Shown here piece by piece: positions 1-9,492 of a stretch of 64,000 nt of DNA. The number at the start of each line of letters is the position of its first letter. Positions within the stretch are counted from its first letter, which is position 1. The position numbers were made by a program, and so were the translations under genes. Under the pieces are notes generated by a model. It made no database searches and was not told the origin of the DNA. It was given only the letters and a program-made list of their open reading frames with translations. Origin of the DNA: an uncultured Lysobacteraceae bacterium (GTDB taxonomy: Bacteria > Pseudomonadota > Gammaproteobacteria > Xanthomonadales > Xanthomonadaceae); contig CAMLLG010000013.1 of assembly GCA_946480825.1 (NCBI GenBank), positions 7,330 to 71,329 on the forward strand, written 5' to 3'.

Positions 1-2314
1 GCGCGCTGGCGACGCCGGCCGCCAGCACCGCGAGGCAGGCCCAGGCGTAGGTGCGCGCCCGGATCGCGACCGGAAAGAAGAACTGGTCGCTGCGCAGCAG
101 TTCCACGATCAGATGCACCAGCGCATCCCCGGCGAGCATGCCCAGGGGCAGCGCGATCGCGATCGTCAGCCCCAGTTCGCCCAGCAGCAGGACCGAGACT
201 TCGGTGCGGGTGAAGCCCAGCACGCGCAGGCTCGCCGATTCCCAGCCGCGTTCGGCCAGCGCGATGCGCGCGTTGTTGTAGACCACGCCGACCGCGATCA
301 CCACCGCGAACGCGGTCAGCAGCGTGCTCATGATCCGGATGTTGCGCGCGCTGATCTCCTGCATGTTGCGCCACAGCGTGGCCTTGCTGAAGGCGCCGAC
401 GATGCGCGGCACCGCCACCGCCGCGCGCAGGAACGCGTCTTCGCGCCCGCGCGCCACCGCCACCGCGAAGCGGGTGCTGACATCGTCCTCGCCGAGCAGA
501 CGGTTCAATGCGCGGCGCTCCATGTACGCGTTCAGGCCCATCATGTCGCGCACCGTCGCCACCACCGGCACCATGCGCACCACCGCGCGGCCTTCCAGGG
601 TTTCGATCCGGATGCGATCGCCGACGCGCACGCCGAGCTTCTCGGCGAGCCGGTCGGTCATCAGCAGACCGTCCCGGCGCGGCAGCGTCTGGCGGTTGTC
701 GACATCGACGATGCGCTGCAGTTCGGGACGCGCGGCGTGCCCCTGGATCGCGATGCGCTCGCTGCGATGGCCGTGGATCAGCCGCACCGGTACGTCGCGA
801 CCGGATTCGACCGCGATCGCGCCGGGCAGCCTCGCGACGGTGTATCGCGCGCCGTCGTTCACCGGCTCGGCCACCCAGACGATCACGTCGCTGCGCATTT
901 CGAGGTTGAACTTGCTGTCGACCACGGTTTCGATCGCGTCGCGGAAGAAGTTGCCCATGATCACGATCGCCACCGCCGCGGCGATGCCGACGACCGACAG
1001 TGCGCTGCGCAGCGGCCGCCGTTCGAGGTTGCGCAGGATCATCCGCAGCATCGTCGGCAGCCCGGCGATGCCGAGGCGTTCGGGCAACGTGCGCCGATAG
1101 CGGCCCGGCGCCGGCGGACGCATGGCCTCGGCCGGGGCGAGGCGCATGGTCGCGAACAGCGGATTGAGGGTGCCGGCCACCGCGGTCGCCAGCACGATGC
1201 CCAGACTCACCAGCAGCAGCCGGGGCGCGAGCCGGTGTTCGAATTCGGGGAAGCGGAAGAAATCCGCGTACAGACCGACGAAGAGCGTGCCGAGCCACTT
1301 GCCCAGCAGCGCGCCGAGCGCGAGCCCCGCGATCACGATCAGCAGCACGAGCTTGAGGTAGAACCCGCCGATGCTGCGGTTCGGATAGCCCAGCGCCTTC
1401 AGCGCCGCGATCTGTTCGCGCTGGGTCGCGATCAGGCGCGAGATCACCACGTTGAGCAGGAACGCGGCGACGGCCAGGAAGATCGACGGCAGCACCGTGC
1501 CCAGCACATGCTGTTCGCGGATCTCGTTCTCCAGCATCGCGTGCGAGGTCTGGTCCGCGCGGCCGTGGGCTTCGCGGCCGCCATGGGGCGAGATCGCGCG
1601 CTCCACCGCGGCGATGGCCGCGGCTTCCGAGGCGCCCGGCGCGAGCTTGATCGCGATGCGGTTGAACGCGCCGTCCATGTCGTAGGCGGCGGCGAGCGTT
1701 TCGCGGTCGACCCAGAACACGCCGAAGCCGCGCATGTCCGGCATGCCGCCGAAGCCGGCGAAGATGTACTCGGGCGACAGCGCGATGCCGACGATGCGCA
1801 GATCGCGCCGTTTGCCGTCGATCAGTGCGGTGACGCGGTCGCCGGGGGCGAGGCCGCGGGCCTCGGCGAAGCCTTCCGACACCAGCGCGTCGAGCGTGCC
1901 GTCCGGGTGCGCGGCGTTCGCGTCCAGCCCGCGCCCGCGGCGCAACGAGACCCGATTCATGCGCGGCGGATGCAGAGGATCGAGGCCGATCAGATGGCCC
2001 ATGATCGGGTCGCTGCTGTTGGCGATCTCTACCCGCACGGTGTGTTCGATCGTGGTCTGCACGTCGGCGACGCCGGGCAGCGCGCGCAGGCGGTCGGCCA
2101 GCGCATCGGGCGCGCGTTTCACCGCGGCGAACACGTCGGCGAAGCGGTCGGCGGCATAGTAGCGGTCGCGCGCCAGCGTCAGCGAATCCACCGCGCTGAG
2201 GGTGGTGATGAAACCGGCGACGCCGCTGGCCACCACCAGCGCGATGGTCAGCGCCTGGCTCCACAACAGGCGCAGATCGCGCAGCAGCTTGCGATCGAGG
2301 GCGCGCATGTTCAT
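1..2314 (-). CDS. FtsX-family ABC transporter permease (3' end cut by window edge)
   Basis: This is the membrane subunit of an ABC exporter and probably works with the ATPase encoded at 2406-3176. About 770 residues are visible, and the frame runs off the left edge of the window. The start chosen gives MNMRALDRKLLRDLRLLWSQ, followed at once by a membrane segment (ALTIALVVASGVAGF) and a large extracytoplasmic domain. A first FtsX core follows (LPSIFLAVAAFLLNVVISRL, then LIATQREQIAALKALGY). A second core starts near LRNLERRPLRSALSVVGIAA and has its own periplasmic domain. Duplicated FtsX cores with the 'LKALGY' motif are typical of the large MacB/LolC-like permeases. Many members work with an HlyD-type adaptor; if one exists here it lies outside the window. 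The substrate is unknown. Confidence 0.85.
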   Translation of the reverse strand, partial: MNMRALDRKLLRDLRLLWSQALTIALVVASGVAGFITTLSAVDSLTLARDRYYAADRFADVFAAVKRAPDALADRLRALPGVADVQTTIEHTVRVEIANSSDPIMGHLIGLDPLHPPRMNRVSLRRGRGLDANAAHPDGTLDALVSEGFAEARGLAPGDRVTALIDGKRRDLRIVGIALSPEYIFAGFGGMPDMRGFGVFWVDRETLAAAYDMDGAFNRIAIKLAPGASEAAAIAAVERAISPHGGREAHGRADQTSHAMLENEIREQHVLGTVLPSIFLAVAAFLLNVVISRLIATQREQIAALKALGYPNRSIGGFYLKLVLLIVIAGLALGALLGKWLGTLFVGLYADFFRFPEFEHRLAPRLLLVSLGIVLATAVAGTLNPLFATMRLAPAEAMRPPAPGRYRRTLPERLGIAGLPTMLRMILRNLERRPLRSALSVVGIAAAVAIVIMGNFFRDAIETVVDSKFNLEMRSDVIVWVAEPVNDGARYTVARLPGAIAVESGRDVPVRLIHGHRSERIAIQGHAARPELQRIVDVDNRQTLPRRDGLLMTDRLAEKLGVRVGDRIRIETLEGRAVVRMVPVVATVRDMMGLNAYMERRALNRLLGEDDVSTRFAVAVARGREDAFLRAAVAVPRIVGAFSKATLWRNMQEISARNIRIMSTLLTAFAVVIAVGVVYNNARIALAERGWESASLRVLGFTRTEVSVLLLGELGLTIAIALPLGMLAGDALVHLIVELLRSDQFFFPVAIRARTYAWACLAVLAAGVASA

Positions 2315-2392
2315 GACCGCCCGCTCATGACGTCGTGCTCATGACACCGTGCTCATGACACCGTGCCGATGACTGCATGCGCATGACGATGT
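2309..2392. repeat. Six 14-bp tandem repeats at an ATPase/permease junction
   Basis: Six consecutive 14-bp units follow the pattern gctcatgacaccgt, with two identical adjacent copies at 2337-2350 and 2351-2364 and more diverged copies on both sides. They fill the gap between the ATPase stop (2406) and the permease start (2314). On the transcribed minus strand each unit offers a TCATGA, so the array brings several short start-stop possibilities just upstream of, and including, the permease start. Fourteen is not a multiple of three, so a change in copy number would shift any upstream frame. Confidence 0.75.
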
Positions 2393-2405
2393 AGCCACGA
2401 TGCCG

Positions 2406-3176
<771 letters not shown>

Positions 3177-3209
3177 GGTTCGAATATACGCAGGAAACGC
3201 CGCCGGCAT

Positions 3210-3223
3210 TTGACGGCGGTCAA
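3210..3223. promoter_or_regulatory. FNR/Anr-like palindrome (TTGAC-N4-GTCAA)
   Basis: The perfect palindrome TTGACGGCGGTCAA lies in the divergent region between the ABC ATPase and the universal stress protein gene. It differs from the FNR/Anr consensus TTGAT-N4-ATCAA by one symmetrical base. Anr control of universal stress genes is well known in pseudomonads. If it acts as a class II site centred about 41 bases before transcription start, the message would begin near 3258, which fits the GTG start at 3284. Function is inferred from the pattern only. Confidence 0.45.
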
Positions 3224-3283
3224 TGTGTCGCGGCCCGATCGGTGACTCAATGGCGGCTCTACCATCGTCCTGCGGGGTGCGTC

Positions 3284-4126
3284 GTGATCAAGGATCTCCT
3301 GGTTCCCTACGTGAACGCCGACAGCGAAGGCGCGCCGGTTTCGGCGGCGATCGCGATCGCGCGTATCTTCGAAGCGCATGTCGCGCTGCTGGTCACGGTG
3401 GACGTGCCGGCGCCGATGCCCAGCGACTGGGGCGCGATGGCCTACGACATCTATGCCCGCCTGCACGAAGAGGCGCGTCGGCGCGCGCACGCCCGCGCCG
3501 ACGACCTCCGCGCGAAGTTCGCGCAGGCCGACGTGCCGGTGGAGGTGCGCGTCGCCGAGGCGGTGTCGGTGTTTCCGCAGAACACCGCCGCGATGCATGC
3601 GCGCCATGCCGACCTCGCCGTGCTGCCGTCGATGCCGCGCGACGGGGTCGAGAGCATGCTCGTGCACGATTACTTCCACGATCTGCTGCGTCATTCCGGG
3701 CGGCCGTTGCTGGTGGTGCCGCCTGGCGGCGCGATGACGTTGCCGCCGCGGCGCGCGGTGGTCGCATGGAAACCCACGCGCGAGGCCGCGCGCGCCGTCG
3801 CCGACGCCATGCCGCTGTTGCGGATGGCCGATGCGGTGGACGTGATGGTGGTGGACCCGGCGGTCGGCGAAGCCGCGTACGGCGGCGAACCCGGCGCCGA
3901 CATCGCCGCGCATCTGGCCCGGCACGGACTGAAGGTGGACGTGGTGACGCGGCCACGCATGAATTTCTCGGTGGCCTACGCGCTGCTCGATCACGCGCGG
4001 ATGGTCGGCGCGGATCTGCTGGTCGCCGGTGGTTACGGCCATTCGCGGTTGCGTGAGGCGATGCTCGGCGGCACCACCCGCGAACTGCTGCAGACCGCGC
4101 ACCTGCCGGTGCTGTTCTCGCATTGA
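3284..4126 (+). CDS. Tandem universal stress protein (UspA family)
   Basis: This is a two-domain cytoplasmic stress protein of 280 residues. The first Usp domain begins [14 protein letters not shown], and the second begins about residue 150 ([17 protein letters not shown]). The second domain ends with the ATP-binding pattern G-2x-G-9x-G(T) in [17 protein letters not shown], then [10 protein letters not shown]. The first domain has lost this glycine pattern. The GTG at 3284 is preferred because the Usp fold starts there; an in-frame GTG at 3242 would place the start upstream of the transcription start predicted from the palindrome at 3210. Low-oxygen control is an inference. Confidence 0.85.
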   Translation: MIKDLLVPYVNADSEGAPVSAAIAIARIFEAHVALLVTVDVPAPMPSDWGAMAYDIYARLHEEARRRAHARADDLRAKFAQADVPVEVRVAEAVSVFPQNTAAMHARHADLAVLPSMPRDGVESMLVHDYFHDLLRHSGRPLLVVPPGGAMTLPPRRAVVAWKPTREAARAVADAMPLLRMADAVDVMVVDPAVGEAAYGGEPGADIAAHLARHGLKVDVVTRPRMNFSVAYALLDHARMVGADLLVAGGYGHSRLREAMLGGTTRELLQTAHLPVLFSH

Positions 4127-4204
4127 ACCGGTTCGTTGGCGGTTCGACCGCGCCGTCGCGCACGGCATCGCGACCGGCGTCGCGCGGGCGGCGGTCGGCG
4201 ACGC

Positions 4205-4909
4205 ATGCCTTCTTCGCCTGAAGTCGCACCGCCCGCGCATCCGCGCCATCTGCGCCTGCCGCTGCGCGCGCTCGCGATCCTCGCGCCGTGCGTCGTCGCC
4301 GTGCTGCTGTTGTCCGTCGACGCCGTGAATGCCGGTCTGCATCGCCTGTTGTCCCTCGCCGAGCCGACCATCGCCTCGCATCCGGTGTCGGGATTGCTGC
4401 TGTTCGTCGCCTTGTCCGTCCTGTCGGCGGTGGTCGCGTTCTTCTCCAGTGCGCTGCTGGTGCCGGTGGCGGTCTACACGTGGGGCACGCTGCCGACGAT
4501 GGCGCTGCTCTGGCTGGGCTGGTGGCTCGGCGGCGCGCTGACCTATGCCTTCGGCCGCGCGCTGCGCCGCCCGCTGGTGCGGTTCGCGGGCCACGGCGCG
4601 CACGTCGATTTCTATCGCCGGCGCATTCCCGCCGACGCCGGGTTCGCGGTGGTGCTGTTGCTGCAGTTCGCGCTGCCGTCGGAAATTCCGGGATATCTGT
4701 GCGGCGTCATGCGGGTGCCGTTCCGTACCTATGCGCTCGCGCTCGCGGTGGCGGAGTTGCCGTATGCGCTGGGCACGGTGCTGATGGGCGACAGCCTGTT
4801 GCAGCAACGCATGGGTCTGCTGCTGTCGCTGGGCGTGCTCGGCGCATCGGTCAGTGGCTATGCTGTGCGCAGGCTGCGTCGACGCCTGTCGTCGTCGGCG
4901 CCCGCCTGA
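4205..4909 (+). CDS. VTT (TVP38/TMEM64 or DedA-like) membrane protein
   Basis: A 234-residue inner-membrane protein with a cytoplasmic N-terminal tail and about five hydrophobic segments. The region from FFSSALLVPVAVYTWGTLPT to LLQFALPSEIPGYLCGVMRVP resembles the VTT fold, with a re-entrant helix followed by the G-x-x-x-G-rich WLGWWLGGALTYAFGRALRR stretch. The family includes lipid scramblase/flippase-like DedA proteins. The ATG at 4205 starts MPSSPEVAPP; upstream codons in frame encode only an arginine-rich stretch. The gene is 78 bases after the universal stress gene on the same strand. The substrate is unknown. Confidence 0.7.
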   Translation: MPSSPEVAPPAHPRHLRLPLRALAILAPCVVAVLLLSVDAVNAGLHRLLSLAEPTIASHPVSGLLLFVALSVLSAVVAFFSSALLVPVAVYTWGTLPTMALLWLGWWLGGALTYAFGRALRRPLVRFAGHGAHVDFYRRRIPADAGFAVVLLLQFALPSEIPGYLCGVMRVPFRTYALALAVAELPYALGTVLMGDSLLQQRMGLLLSLGVLGASVSGYAVRRLRRRLSSSAPA

Positions 4910-4912
4910 TCC

Positions 4913-4960
4913 CGCCGAATCGATATCTCGCCGAATCGATATCCTGCCGAACCGATCAAC
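4913..4960. repeat. Three 16-bp tandem repeats upstream of the MgtC/DUF4010 gene
   Basis: Units cgccgaatcgatatct (4913-4928), cgccgaatcgatatcc (4929-4944) and the diverged tgccgaaccgatcaac (4945-4960) follow one another directly. They fill almost the whole gap between the VTT gene stop and the ATG at 4980. No role is evident; a position in the leader suggests possible effects on translation. Confidence 0.7.
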
Positions 4961-4979
4961 TCATCCCGCCGGACCAACG

Positions 4980-6221
4980 ATGCCGCCGCTCTCCACCGAA
5001 CTGCTGGGTTTCTGCGTCGCCTTCGCGGTCGGCCTGCTGATCGGCATCGAACGCGAGCGCAACAAGGGCGAGGGCCCGCACCGCGCCGCGGCCGGCGTGC
5101 GCACCTTCATCCTGGTCGCGCTCGCCGGCGCCATCGCCCAGCGCGTGGGCGGCGTGGGCGTCGCCGTCGGCGGTGCGTTCGTCGCGCTGGCGGCGCTGGC
5201 GAGCTATCGCCGCAGCCGCAGCGAAGATCCCGGTCTGACCACCGAAGTCGCGATGCTGGTGACCTTCCTGATCGGGGTGTTGGCGATGATCGCGCTGCCG
5301 CTCGCGGCCGGCCTGGGCGTGGTCGTGGCGCTGGTGCTGGCGAGCAAGTCGACGCTGCACGGTTTCATCCGCGACACCCTGACCGAACAGGAGCTGCACG
5401 ACGCGTTATTGCTCGCGGCCGCGGCGGTGGTGGTGTTGCCGCTGTTGCCGGATCGCGCCATCGATCCGTGGAACGCGTTCAATCCGCACACGCTCTGGCT
5501 GCTGGTGGTGCTGGTGATGGCGATCAACGCCGGCGGCTACGTCGCGCTGCGCCTGCTCGGCCCGGGCGCTGGCCTGGCGCTGGCCGGTTTCGTCGGCGGT
5601 TTCGTCTCCAGCACCGCGACCATCGCCGCGATGGGCGACCGCGCGCGCGCCGCGCCGCAGTGGCTCGCGCAGTGCGCGGCGGCCGCGCTGTTCTCGAACG
5701 TCGCCACCATGCTCATGCTCGCGGCCGTGATCGGCGCGCTGTCGCCGCCGCTCTTGCGGCAGCTGACATGGCCGTTGATGTTCTCGGGCGGCACCGCGGT
5801 CATCGTGGCGGCGTCGACGCGCGGCCGGCGCACCGCCGGCGCGGTCGACGACCGTCCGGTCGCGCCGGGGCGGCCGTTCGAACCGCGGCAGGCGCTGGTG
5901 TTCGCCGCCATCGTCGGTGCGATCCTGCTGTTCTCGTCCGCCGTGCATGGTTGGCTGGGCGATGCCGGCGTCGTCATCGCCGCGGGCGTGTCCGGCCTGG
6001 CCGATCTGCACGCCGCCGCCGCGTCGGTGGCGCAGCTCGTCGAGGGCGACGCGCTCGACGCGCCCGCCGCCGGTCTGCCGGTGTTCGTCGCGCTGGTCGC
6101 GAATTCCTGCAGCAAACTGCTGATGGCCTGGCTGCGCGGCGGCCGCGCGTTCCTGCTGCGCGTGCTGCCTGGCGTGGTGCTGATCGTGCTCGCGTTCGCG
6201 CTGGGGTTGTGGCTTACGTGA
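4980..6221 (+). CDS. MgtC/SapB-DUF4010 family membrane protein
   Basis: A 413-residue polytopic inner-membrane protein. The N-terminal third has the MgtC/SapB pattern LLGFCVAFAVGLLIGIERER followed by GVRTFILVALAGA. The C-terminal two thirds match the architecture of the DUF4010 extension, with many short hydrophobic helices and the glycine-rich LAGFVGGFVSSTATIAAMG. MgtC proteins are linked to survival at low magnesium and to regulation of ATPases, but the DUF4010-fused form is not characterised. The ATG at 4980 is the first that gives the conserved N-terminus. A long reading frame on the opposite strand is a GC-bias shadow. Confidence 0.8.
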   Translation: MPPLSTELLGFCVAFAVGLLIGIERERNKGEGPHRAAAGVRTFILVALAGAIAQRVGGVGVAVGGAFVALAALASYRRSRSEDPGLTTEVAMLVTFLIGVLAMIALPLAAGLGVVVALVLASKSTLHGFIRDTLTEQELHDALLLAAAAVVVLPLLPDRAIDPWNAFNPHTLWLLVVLVMAINAGGYVALRLLGPGAGLALAGFVGGFVSSTATIAAMGDRARAAPQWLAQCAAAALFSNVATMLMLAAVIGALSPPLLRQLTWPLMFSGGTAVIVAASTRGRRTAGAVDDRPVAPGRPFEPRQALVFAAIVGAILLFSSAVHGWLGDAGVVIAAGVSGLADLHAAAASVAQLVEGDALDAPAAGLPVFVALVANSCSKLLMAWLRGGRAFLLRVLPGVVLIVLAFALGLWLT

Positions 6222-6394
6222 CGCCAATAGATGTCGTTACCGATAGACAGTCAGGATCCATCAAACATCTATGGGGGAGGCAGCGCATATCCCCGCATCG
6301 ATTGAAATATACGATCAAAATATAACTTTTTCTTAACATTATTGCGATTAGTTTGAACGATGGCCTAAGGAATAGCCTCTTGGGGAGGGGCGCT

Positions 6395-7150
6395 ATGAGC
6401 AAGGAAAGGTGGAAAGAAATTGTGAGTATCCCAGCCATCGCGACATATGCTGGCACTGGCGCTTCTATGTGGGCATATCTCGCGGATTACTTGTTCGTGT
6501 CAACAGTTGTATTGTCTTCGGTGGTGATTGTTCTCTTTTTTACGTGCATACAAATTCATCAAAGATCCGTCAGATTTAAAAAATTCAAAATGATCGACTC
6601 TGATTTGCGGCGACTGACGCATCGCACAAAGGAGTATACCTATCATCTTCGACTTGCTAATAGTGAACAGGAATTCAAGTCGCTTTCGGCAGAAGCATTG
6701 CGCGATGTAGTCGACGCCGCTTCAATGGTGTTCAAAATTCTTTGTGAAGTGGAGTGTACGGTCTCGGTAATGCTGAGGGTCGGAGGTGGAAGGCTTGCAA
6801 CAACCCTTTACTCGCATAACGTCGATCCTCGCCGAAAAGAACAGCCTAGTCAGCCGCTATCGCCGGATGAAGGCGTTGCATCCGAAGCATTTAGGTGTCA
6901 AGAAGCGGTTGTCTGGACTTCCGGTCATCGCTCTTTTAAGCAAACGAGACAGAATCACGCCGATTTTTATTGCTCTGGGGTGACTGTTCCGTTCAAGGTT
7001 GGCGGTACTAATGCGGGATTGCTGAATATAGATAGTAGAGAAGAGAAAAAATTCAATCAAAAGGACCATCAGTATATCGCGACGCTATTTGCGGACTGCG
7101 TGGCACTGATCATTGAAATGCAGCAACTGAGAGAGGATCTTCATGTATGA
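6395..7150 (+). CDS. AT-rich membrane-anchored GAF-domain protein
   Basis: A 251-residue protein that starts MSKERWKEIVSIPAIATYAG behind a strong ribosome site (ggggaggggcgctATG). Two hydrophobic segments lie at about residues 8-28 and 33-53. A basic, probably coiled linker follows (HQRSVRFKKFKMIDSDLRRL), then a GAF-like sensory domain at about residues 75-245 ending SGVTVPFKVGGTNAGLLNID...ALIIEMQQLRE. No kinase, cyclase or nuclease domain is visible, so it may sense a ligand and signal to a partner, perhaps the small protein whose start overlaps its stop (ATGA). Codon use and base composition are strikingly AT-rich relative to the neighbours, which indicates recent acquisition. Its function is not recognised. 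Confidence 0.75.
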   Translation: MSKERWKEIVSIPAIATYAGTGASMWAYLADYLFVSTVVLSSVVIVLFFTCIQIHQRSVRFKKFKMIDSDLRRLTHRTKEYTYHLRLANSEQEFKSLSAEALRDVVDAASMVFKILCEVECTVSVMLRVGGGRLATTLYSHNVDPRRKEQPSQPLSPDEGVASEAFRCQEAVVWTSGHRSFKQTRQNHADFYCSGVTVPFKVGGTNAGLLNIDSREEKKFNQKDHQYIATLFADCVALIIEMQQLREDLHV

Positions 7151-7344
7151 AAGATGCCAATTCGAGGAGAACATTGGATGTTAAAGAGGTTGCTAGGGAG
7201 TTGGACGAGTTTGCGTCATTTCTCAAAAACGATTTCGATAAAATCGTTCTTGCCGAAACGGATTCTTTGCAAGACGGTATCTCCATGCTGAATGAGAGAC
7301 CACGCCTGCGTGAGGTGGATAATTCCGAAGATGTGGCGGCTTAG
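7147..7344 (+). CDS. Small AT-rich acidic protein coupled to the GAF protein
   Basis: A 65-residue soluble acidic protein (MKDANSRRTLDVKEVARELD... ending EDVAA). Its ATG overlaps the stop of the GAF gene as ATGA, a sign of translational coupling. A central segment, ELDEFASFLKNDFDKIVLAE, could form an amphipathic helix. It shares the AT-rich composition of the upstream gene. The TAG stop is the first triplet of the MITE-like element at 7342. If the flanking TA is a target duplication, the pre-insertion sequence would also have read TAG, so the protein is probably not truncated. No family is recognised. Confidence 0.6.
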   Translation: MKDANSRRTLDVKEVARELDEFASFLKNDFDKIVLAETDSLQDGISMLNERPRLREVDNSEDVAA

Positions 7345-7604
7345 AGCGTGTTGTGCACTTTTCGCATGCCGCGAAGCCCGTGCCTGAGCCAAGGCGCGCA
7401 CCGCCGCCAAGGCTGGCGGCCTTGGCAAGGTGCGCAACGCCGGATCGGGCCCGCAGACGGCCTTCCCTCCGGGTTGCGCCCCTGTGGCGCCGATCCTGCG
7501 GCCCGTGGCTTGCCTTGGCCACCAGCCAAGGCTGCGCCACGGAACCTTGTCTCGACGCCACAGGCTGCGCAACGCGACATATGAAAAGTGCACAACGCGC
7601 TCTA
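7342..7604. mobile_element. 263-bp MITE-like element with 22-bp terminal inverted repeats
   Basis: The ends are 22-nt inverted repeats with one mismatch: tagagcgtgttgtgcacttt... at 7342-7363 and its complement at 7583-7604. Similarity continues more weakly for about ten bases inward. The outermost TA on each side could be a duplicated TA target, as seen with Tc1/mariner-IS630 and some IS5-group elements. The interior is GC-rich, has internal stem-loops (gccaaggc/gccttggc) and holds no transposase, so it would need one in trans. It abuts the stop codon of the upstream small gene. Confidence 0.7.
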
Positions 7605-7678
7605 GGTGGTAACGCAACCTCGAGCTATCGGCTTCAATCGCGTATTCGTCTGCAGATTCAAGGCTAAATGGAAATAAC

Positions 7679-7706
7679 AATACTGGAGCCCGCCAGTATT
7701 TCTTTT
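7679..7706 (+). terminator. Candidate intrinsic terminator of the AT-rich GAF unit
   Basis: A perfect 8-bp stem AATACTGG/CCAGTATT with a 6-nt loop is followed on the plus strand by TCTTTTGCTT. It lies downstream of the MITE-like element and before the convergent MFS gene. It is AT-rich like the GAF unit and may have been its original terminator before the insertion. Confidence 0.5.
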
Positions 7707-7787
7707 GCTTCAGATGTGGCAGTGAACTGCTGGCGTGCCGCTTACGAAACGATCGTCCGAGATCGCCGAACTCATCGGAATCGGGTT

Positions 7788-9395
7788 TCAGCGCAGCGCG
7801 CGCTGGATTTCTTCCAGCGAACGTCCGCGGGTGTCCACGCCGGCGCGCCACAGCATCACGCCGGAGACCGCCATCGGCAGCGCGATCAGCAGCGCCGACA
7901 GCGCGAAATGATCGAAGAACGCAAACAGGCCGAGACCGGCGCCGATGATGCCGCCGAGTTTCGAACTGGCCGCGATCAGCCCCGAACCGGTGGCGCGCAG
8001 CGAGACCGGATAGATTTCCGCGGCATAGGGAATCAGCATCGCGATCACGCCGCTGACGCTGATCAGCAGCGCGGCGGTCGCGGCCACCGTCGCCGGCTGC
8101 GACTTGAGCTGCAGCCAACCCATCGCGAAGAACGCGAGCAGCGACAGCGTGGTCAGGCCGATGAACAGCACCAGCGCGCGGATGCTGCTCCAGTGGTGAT
8201 ACAGCCACACCACCACCGCGATGCCGGGCAGGGCCAGCACCGCCGAACGCGCCAGCAGTGCGCTGGCGGCCTTCGGGTCCACGCCCAGTTCGACGAGATT
8301 GGTCGGCAGCCAGAGCAGGAAACCGAAATTGGCGAGCCCCCAGGCGACGCCGCAGACCAGCAGGCCGGCGCTGATGCGCGCGTGCGGGCCGCGCAGCAGC
8401 GCGCGCATGCCGGTGACCGGATGGCCTTCGTCGATCGCGGCATGGCCGTGGTCGGCGTCGGGGTCGTCCTCGATCGCGCCGGTGGAACCGCCGGCGAACT
8501 TGCGCAGCACCGCGCGCGCTTCGTTCTCCAGACCCATGTTCGACAGGAACCGCGGCGATTCCGGAATCCAGCGATTGAGCACGATGATGATCGCGCCGGT
8601 GGGCAGGCCCAGCAGCCACAGCACGCGCCAGCTGAACATCGGTTCGAGGATCGCGGCCGCACCCGACGCCAGCAGATAACCCGCGGAGGTGCCGACGCCG
8701 CCCAGCGCCACCAGCAGCCAGCCGCGGTGCGCCGCCGGCACCGTCTCGGCCATCAGGGTGAACACGATCGGCAGCAGGCCGCCGGCCGAGGCGCCCATCA
8801 GGAAACACATCGCGAGGTTCCACTCGAAGTCCGGCATCGCGCCGCAGATCGCGGTGCCGATGAACATCAGCGCCGAGAGCAGGATCGCCGCGCGCCGCCC
8901 GAACAGATCGCCGATCCGGCCCCACACCACGGAGCCAACCGTGGTGCCGGTCAGCGCGAACAGCGCCAGCAGGCTCGCCCGCGATTTGGTGATTTCGTAT
9001 TCGCTGCTCATGCCCGGCATCACGAAGCCGAGGGTCGCCGGTTTCATCACGTCCACCGCCAGCGCGATCGCCAGCACCACCACCAGGGTCCAGTGCGCGC
9101 GGTTGAGCGCCACGCCGTCGGCGACATGAAACCAGCGATGATCGCGCGCGGACTGCCCGGCGGCGCGCAGGCGGTCCAGCCGCGGCGTCAGCCCGTACAT
9201 CGAGAACGCCAGACCGACCGGAATCGCCGCCATCCCCAGCCACATTTCCAGGGTCATCGGCATGCCCACCATCTGCCAGTGGGTGTGCTGGCCCATCATG
9301 AACATGGGCATGTGGGCGAAGACGCCGGCGAACACCAGCAGGCAACCGAACCAGAACGCGATGGGGTGGTGGAACGCGATGCTGCCGTGTTTCAT
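7788..9395 (-). CDS. Major facilitator superfamily transporter
   Basis: A 535-residue inner-membrane transporter with about twelve hydrophobic segments and a long central loop rich in acidic and histidine residues (about DDPDADHGHAAIDEGHPVTG). The cytoplasmic 2-3 loop motif is seen as GRIGDLFGRRAAILLSALMF. The layout, with RWIPESPRFL after the sixth helix, matches the sugar/metabolite:H+ symporter (MHS/SV2-like) branch. The unusual N-terminus is very rich in Met and His (HMPMFMMGQHTHWQMVGMPM), which hints at a metal link but proves nothing. The gene is 97 bases downstream of the L,D-transpeptidase-fold gene on the same strand. Confidence 0.85.
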   Translation of the reverse strand: MKHGSIAFHHPIAFWFGCLLVFAGVFAHMPMFMMGQHTHWQMVGMPMTLEMWLGMAAIPVGLAFSMYGLTPRLDRLRAAGQSARDHRWFHVADGVALNRAHWTLVVVLAIALAVDVMKPATLGFVMPGMSSEYEITKSRASLLALFALTGTTVGSVVWGRIGDLFGRRAAILLSALMFIGTAICGAMPDFEWNLAMCFLMGASAGGLLPIVFTLMAETVPAAHRGWLLVALGGVGTSAGYLLASGAAAILEPMFSWRVLWLLGLPTGAIIIVLNRWIPESPRFLSNMGLENEARAVLRKFAGGSTGAIEDDPDADHGHAAIDEGHPVTGMRALLRGPHARISAGLLVCGVAWGLANFGFLLWLPTNLVELGVDPKAASALLARSAVLALPGIAVVVWLYHHWSSIRALVLFIGLTTLSLLAFFAMGWLQLKSQPATVAATAALLISVSGVIAMLIPYAAEIYPVSLRATGSGLIAASSKLGGIIGAGLGLFAFFDHFALSALLIALPMAVSGVMLWRAGVDTRGRSLEEIQRALR

Positions 9396-9492
9396 GCGGG
9401 GACCGGGGCGTGGGCGAGCCGCATGTTAGCCCGCGGACGGGGCGGCTGCGGGCCCCCGACATCGCACCGCACGGAAGCGCCGGCGCGGAGCC

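Noticed and set aside
113..2344. A 743-codon open frame on the plus strand opposite the ABC permease
   Set aside because: Its translation is almost entirely Arg, His, Ala, Asp and Gln, the pattern produced by the complement of a GC-rich gene. The minus strand gives a clear FtsX permease.
3242..3283. Upstream GTG start for the universal stress protein
   Set aside because: It adds a 14-residue tail not seen in the family and would lie upstream of the transcription start predicted from the palindrome.
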